A DNA stretch of 64,000 nt. It comes from JAKVBK01 sp022447275. GTDB lineage: Bacteria; Pseudomonadota; Alphaproteobacteria; Rhodobacterales; Rhodobacteraceae. Below the pieces are notes generated by a model. The model made no database searches. It was not told the origin of the DNA and was given only the letters and a program-made list of their open reading frames with translations. The DNA lies in contig CP138932.1 of assembly GCA_047125605.1 (NCBI GenBank), positions 1,426,001 to 1,490,000 of the forward strand, given 5' to 3'. Positions 60,255-64,000 of the stretch are shown in pieces (position 1 is the stretch's first letter; each line of letters starts with the position of its first letter). Made by a program: the position numbers and the translations under genes.

Positions 60255-61739
60255 ATGTCCACCGAAGGCCAACAGGAAGCAGGCGCTGGCGGCGCCGTAT
60301 CTGAACTCGATGAGTTCTCCGCACTGCTGAAGCAGAACTTCAAGCCGCGTACAGAAAGCGCTGCAAGCGAAGTTGAAAAAGCTGTCACCACCTTAGTGAA
60401 GAACGCACTCGCCGACGGCTCTGTGATCAAGGAAGATGTCGTCGACACAGTCGAAGAGATGATCGCCAAGATTGACGAAAAGCTGACAGCGCAGGTTAAC
60501 GAGATAATTCACCACGACGAGTTTCAGAAGGTAGAAAGCGCATGGCGCGGCCTGTCTTATATGGTGAACAACTCTGAGCCCGGGACCGATCTTAAGATCA
60601 AAGTGATGAATGTCTCGAAGGCAGAACTCGAACGCGAACTCCGCTCTTACCCCGGTGCCAAGTGGGATCAGTCGCCGCTCTTCAAGAAGATTTATGAGGC
60701 CGAGTTCGGTCAGCTTGGCGGTCAGCCCTTTGGCGCATTGGTGGGCGACTTCTATTTTGACCACTCGCCGGCAGATGTGCGCCTGCTGCGCGACATGGGC
60801 AAGATCGCCGAAGCGTCATGCGCTCCGTTCTTGTCCTCCATTGCTCCCACCCTCTTTGGGATGGATGACTGGTCAGAAGTGAACAACCCAACAGACCTGA
60901 ACTCGATCCTCGATACTCCCGAATATGCCGGCTGGAAGGGACTTCGCGATGGCTCGAATGCCCGCTTCATTGCGCTTACGGCCCCGCGTATGCTTGCGCG
61001 CGATAGCTTTGGCCCCGATACGCTCCCAGTTGAGGCATTCAACTTTGAAGAACAGACAGATGGTCATAATGGTGGCAAGTACGCTTGGATGAATGCCAGC
61101 TATGCCATGGCCGCAAATATCGCCCGTGCCCACAAGGAGCATGGCTGGACCGTGCGCATCCGCGGGGTGCAATCGGGCGGAGAGGTTGTCTCATTGCCCA
61201 CGCCCACCTTTAAAACGGACGATGGCTCTGTCGATATGAAATGCCCCACAGAGGTTGCCATCAGCGACCGTCGTGAAGGCGAATTGTCAAAAGCCGGCAT
61301 AATCGGCCTTATTCACCGCAAGAACACGGACAAGGCTGCCTTTATCGGAGCACAAACCCTTTATCAGCCCAAGTCCTATCAAGATGAACAGGCGACAGCG
61401 TCCGATAATTTATCGTCGCGCCTGCCATATATCTTCGCCGTCTCCCGATTTTCCCATTACCTGAAATGTATGGTGCGGGATCAAGTTGGGGCGACGAAGG
61501 AGAAAGATGCCCTCGAAAGGGATCTTAAGAAATGGATCAACCAGTATGTTGATGGGGATCCAAAGAACTCGACCGAGGCAACCAAGGCCAAGCGTCCACT
61601 CGCAGGAGCCGAAATTCAGGTTATCGAGGACGAGGAAAATCCCGGGTACTATCAGGGTAAATTCTTTCTCAGACCGCACTTCCAGATGGAAGGCATGGAT
61701 ATCGGCATGAGCTTGGTATCCCGACTGCCCTCGGGCTAA
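60255..61739 (+). CDS. tssC: TssC, T6SS large sheath protein
   Basis: A 494-residue sheath subunit. ESAWRGLSYMVNNSEPGTDL, EFGQLGGQPFGALVGDFYF and the end segment YQGKFFLRPHFQMEGMDI are typical of the family. It is complete and of usual length. It pairs with TssB and is transcribed just before hcp. Confidence 0.97.
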   Translation: MSTEGQQEAGAGGAVSELDEFSALLKQNFKPRTESAASEVEKAVTTLVKNALADGSVIKEDVVDTVEEMIAKIDEKLTAQVNEIIHHDEFQKVESAWRGLSYMVNNSEPGTDLKIKVMNVSKAELERELRSYPGAKWDQSPLFKKIYEAEFGQLGGQPFGALVGDFYFDHSPADVRLLRDMGKIAEASCAPFLSSIAPTLFGMDDWSEVNNPTDLNSILDTPEYAGWKGLRDGSNARFIALTAPRMLARDSFGPDTLPVEAFNFEEQTDGHNGGKYAWMNASYAMAANIARAHKEHGWTVRIRGVQSGGEVVSLPTPTFKTDDGSVDMKCPTEVAISDRREGELSKAGIIGLIHRKNTDKAAFIGAQTLYQPKSYQDEQATASDNLSSRLPYIFAVSRFSHYLKCMVRDQVGATKEKDALERDLKKWINQYVDGDPKNSTEATKAKRPLAGAEIQVIEDEENPGYYQGKFFLRPHFQMEGMDIGMSLVSRLPSG

Positions 61740-61788
61740 ACCATTATTGTTGCATGGTAGTGCATAAATACTTCTAAGGAGAAATCTT

Positions 61789-62277
61789 ATGGCTCTACAA
61801 ATGATCCTAGACCTTGGTGCCACCAGCGGCGAGTCCATGCTGAGTGGCCATGAAGAGAAGATCGACATCGATCAGTATTCGATCGATTATCACCAGTCGG
61901 GCACATTCCATCGCGGTGGCGGGGGCGGTGGGGGCGCTCCAACCGTCGGTGATCTCATGATGTCCAAGAAGCTGGACAAAGCATCCTACGACCTGTGCCG
62001 CAAAGTATGCCTTGGGAACCACTACCCGAATGCAACTCTGTCCGTGTTCAAATCGACCGGAGGTGGCGTAGAGAAGTACTTCGAGATAAAATTGACCAAC
62101 GTGATCGTATCTTCCTACTCGATGGGCGGTTCGGGCGATGGCCTAGATTATATCTCTGAAAACTTTTCACTGAACTTCGAGCAAATCGAAACCCAGTATT
62201 GGAAGCAGGGCCAGGATGGCATCCTCTCCGATGGCGGCACTATGATGTTCAACGTTGCAACCAACGAGAGTGCCTGA
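61789..62277 (+). CDS. hcp: Hcp (TssD), T6SS inner-tube protein
   Basis: A 162-residue tube protein. IDQYSIDYHQSGTFHRGGG, SKKLDKASYDLCRKVC and SGDGLDYISENFSLNFEQIE are diagnostic. AAGGAG precedes the ATG. A strong terminator about 60 bases after the stop fits its need for higher output than the downstream baseplate genes. Confidence 0.97.
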   Translation: MALQMILDLGATSGESMLSGHEEKIDIDQYSIDYHQSGTFHRGGGGGGGAPTVGDLMMSKKLDKASYDLCRKVCLGNHYPNATLSVFKSTGGGVEKYFEIKLTNVIVSSYSMGGSGDGLDYISENFSLNFEQIETQYWKQGQDGILSDGGTMMFNVATNESA

Positions 62278-62336
62278 TCCAGGCCTGGGCCCGGCTCAGT
62301 TCAATGGGCGCAAGCTCGATTGGTAGCACAAGACTC

Positions 62337-62366
62337 AAAGCGGGCCGCACCGTCGGCCCGCTTTTT
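62337..62366 (+). terminator. Rho-independent terminator after hcp
   Basis: A perfect 11-bp stem, AAAGCGGGCCG (62337-62347) and CGGCCCGCTTT (62354-62364), with a 6-base loop and two further T. It lies between hcp and tssE. As tssE has no obvious promoter after it, read-through probably supplies tssE and tssF at lower level. Confidence 0.9.
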
Positions 62367-62461
62367 CCGTTCGGTGCCTCGACGGCACAGATATGAGCGC
62401 TTGGTGGATGAACCGAGGCCATGTCTCATTATCGACTGGAAACACAGCGCGAGGGCCTCGC

Positions 62462-63040
62462 ATGGCACGCAGTACAACACAGGTTGGCGAGCGCAATCAG
62501 CGCAATCAACTCCAGATACCTCTAATGTACGCTTTTCGGGAAGCCCACAGGGCGCGCGATGCAAAAATTTCCTCTACCACCTATGAAGATGGCGAGCGTG
62601 TACTGAGCGAGCGCTCTGCAAGACGTAGGCGTGGCGCGAATGAGCATGAGCTCAAGCGCAACCTCTACATCGATTTGATCCACCTCTCAAATACGATCAA
62701 TCTCGATGCCGCGCTGGACCTCGAGGATTACAAATACATCCGCAAATCAGTGCTGAATTTCGGGGTCATCGACCTGTCAGAACTGACCAGCGAGGACGCA
62801 GATGTTCAAAAGCTTTCGGGGCGATTGGCCGAGGCCTTGCTGGCCTGCGAGCCCCGCTTCGTGCCTGAGACAATGCACGTAAAAATGCGCAATAAATTCG
62901 ATGATGTGAACCAAAAGCTGGTCTTCGACATCGAATGTGAAATGGCCTGTAAACCAATGGACATTCCACTCGAGTTCTCCGCCGAGATCGATGTTGGATC
63001 GGGCAAAATGCAACTTAATGACTCTTCAGGACGTTCATGA
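62462..63040 (+). CDS. tssE: TssE, T6SS baseplate protein (gp25 family)
   Basis: A 192-residue protein with the gp25-like core (LKRNLYIDLIHLSNTINLDA, then DYKYIRKSVLNFGVIDLSEL and EPRFVPETMHVKM). The ATG at 62462 has GAGGG upstream; the ATG at 62393 is possible but has no clear site. Its stop overlaps the tssF start (ATGA). Confidence 0.9.
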   Translation: MARSTTQVGERNQRNQLQIPLMYAFREAHRARDAKISSTTYEDGERVLSERSARRRRGANEHELKRNLYIDLIHLSNTINLDAALDLEDYKYIRKSVLNFGVIDLSELTSEDADVQKLSGRLAEALLACEPRFVPETMHVKMRNKFDDVNQKLVFDIECEMACKPMDIPLEFSAEIDVGSGKMQLNDSSGRS

Positions 63041-64000
63041 ACCGCGAGTTTCTAGAAGCCTATAACCGCGAACTTGCCATTCTTTACGAACGTTCAAAGG
63101 AGTTCGCAGAGGATTATCCCGGCATTGCCGAGCGTTTGGGCGGGCTGACGCAGGACAAGCTCGAACCCGGCCTCATGGGCCTTTTCGAGGGCTCTGCGTT
63201 TCTGGCGGCACGGGTTCAGGTCAAACTGCAAAGCGAGTTTGAAACCTTTACGCGCGGCCTGCTGGAGCAATTGCTGCCCGGCTATCTGGCCCCCACTCCG
63301 GCTGCGATGTTGGTGCAGGCCGTGCCCGACTACAGCGACAAGGATCTGGCAAAGGGCGAAACCTTTGCCGCAGGTGCCTATCTGGACGCTACCTACGTGG
63401 AGCGGGAAACCCGCCTGTCTTGCCGGTTCCGCCTCTCCGAGCCACTCGCGCTCTATCCGCTCAATATTGATATCGCCAACTACGCCCCCAGCCCCGGCCC
63501 CTTGCAGGCCTTGGGCCTTGAAGTCTCAGATCAGACGGCCGCTGGCCTGCGCTTGCGCCTGTTCCGGCGCGTCTCAAACGCCCACCATGATCCCGAAGAC
63601 GAACCCAAGGCAGGCGAAAAGCCCGCCCTCGTGAATGAGGTCAATTGCGATACGCTGAAGGTGCATCTTGATGGCGCCATGGCCGACATGATCGCACTCT
63701 ATGAACAGCTCATCGGCAATACGGTCAGGATTACGCTGCGCTATCTTAATCGGCAGGGCGATCCGGTGTTTATCCGCTGCCCCACGGAAATGATCCAACA
63801 AATCGGATTTGATGGTGACGGGTTGTACCCGGAGGATGACCGGGTGTTTCGCGGATTTGACTACCTGCGGGATTTCTACACGCTGCCAAATATGTTCCTC
63901 GGCTTCAAACTTGTGGGGCTCAAGGCCTTGCTCAAGCAGGTCCCTTCCCACGCCTTTGATCTGATGATCGAGTTTGATCGCGCTCAGCCAAAGCTGGCTT
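63037..64000 (+). CDS. tssF: TssF, T6SS baseplate protein, 5' part only
   Basis: The frame starts at ATG 63037 (overlapping the tssE stop) and runs off the right edge after about 321 codons. The start MNREFLEAYNRELAILYERS, FAEDYPGIAERLGGL and FEGSAFLAARVQVKLQSEFE are typical of TssF. TssG and ClpV would be expected next. The frame is open to the end of the window. Confidence 0.95.
   Translation, partial: MNREFLEAYNRELAILYERSKEFAEDYPGIAERLGGLTQDKLEPGLMGLFEGSAFLAARVQVKLQSEFETFTRGLLEQLLPGYLAPTPAAMLVQAVPDYSDKDLAKGETFAAGAYLDATYVERETRLSCRFRLSEPLALYPLNIDIANYAPSPGPLQALGLEVSDQTAAGLRLRLFRRVSNAHHDPEDEPKAGEKPALVNEVNCDTLKVHLDGAMADMIALYEQLIGNTVRITLRYLNRQGDPVFIRCPTEMIQQIGFDGDGLYPEDDRVFRGFDYLRDFYTLPNMFLGFKLVGLKALLKQVPSHAFDLMIEFDRAQPKLA

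Overview
This window looks like an alphaproteobacterial chromosome, most likely from the Rhodobacterales (roseobacter-type). The signs are high GC, genes packed head to tail, a GlpS/GlpT-type ABC importer, a ScfR/PccR-type regulator, a homogentisate cluster with DinB and DUF2783 partners, and a type VI secretion system (T6SS) with no TssJ in view. No rRNA, tRNA, insertion sequence, CRISPR array or prophage was recognised. The first 25 kb is metabolic and the last 38 kb is a T6SS locus with unusual additions.

Region 1 (1-7.3 kb, + strand): the end of a zinc-type alcohol dehydrogenase, then an ABC importer (binding protein, two permeases, two ATPases of complementary degenerate type), then a persulfide-dioxygenase-like metallo-hydrolase. 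Region 2 (7.4-13.3 kb, - strand): a Rieske oxygenase with a small partner, a dimethylglycine-dehydrogenase-like flavoprotein, a formylglycine-generating enzyme and a LysR regulator. This looks like N-demethylation of a quaternary amine. Region 3 (13.4-18.3 kb): mct-like and meh-like genes (the mesaconyl-CoA steps of the 3-hydroxypropionate bicycle) with a glyoxylate aminotransferase, facing a ScfR-type regulator across a shared promoter that holds a large inverted repeat. Region 4 (18.3-24 kb): hmgA with a small membrane protein, a metallo-hydrolase-fold protein, a DinB protein, a FAD monooxygenase and DUF2783, with a divergent MarR regulator. An acetate kinase follows.

Region 5 (25.4-64 kb) is the T6SS locus. 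Its left part holds envelope genes: an M23 peptidase fused to a lytic-transglycosylase domain, a secreted caspase-like protein with a peptidoglycan-binding end, DUF1036, two small exported proteins, and an ExbB-ExbD-ExbD-TonB-like operon. The minus-strand block is tssK-tssL(OmpA)-tssM-tagF-pppA-ppkA. The plus-strand block is vgrG, an unknown gene, fha, ompA-like, tssA, tssB, tssC, hcp, tssE and tssF, which runs off the right edge. Between them lies a 1438-residue autotransporter built on seven nearly identical 330-bp repeats. TssG, ClpV and PAAR are not in the window.

The most interesting structure is at 34.4-37.4 kb. The periplasmic end of the TonB-like protein and the end of the PpkA kinase are almost the same sequence (196 of 199 residues). 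They lie in an exact inverted but circularly permuted duplication (760 bp + 690 bp on each strand) with junctions at a GGGCGCGCCC palindrome. I infer that a proton-motive-force-coupled ExbBD/TonB-like complex and the PpkA/PppA/Fha pathway share one envelope sensor domain, and that the repeats could invert to switch the TonB-like protein between long and short forms.
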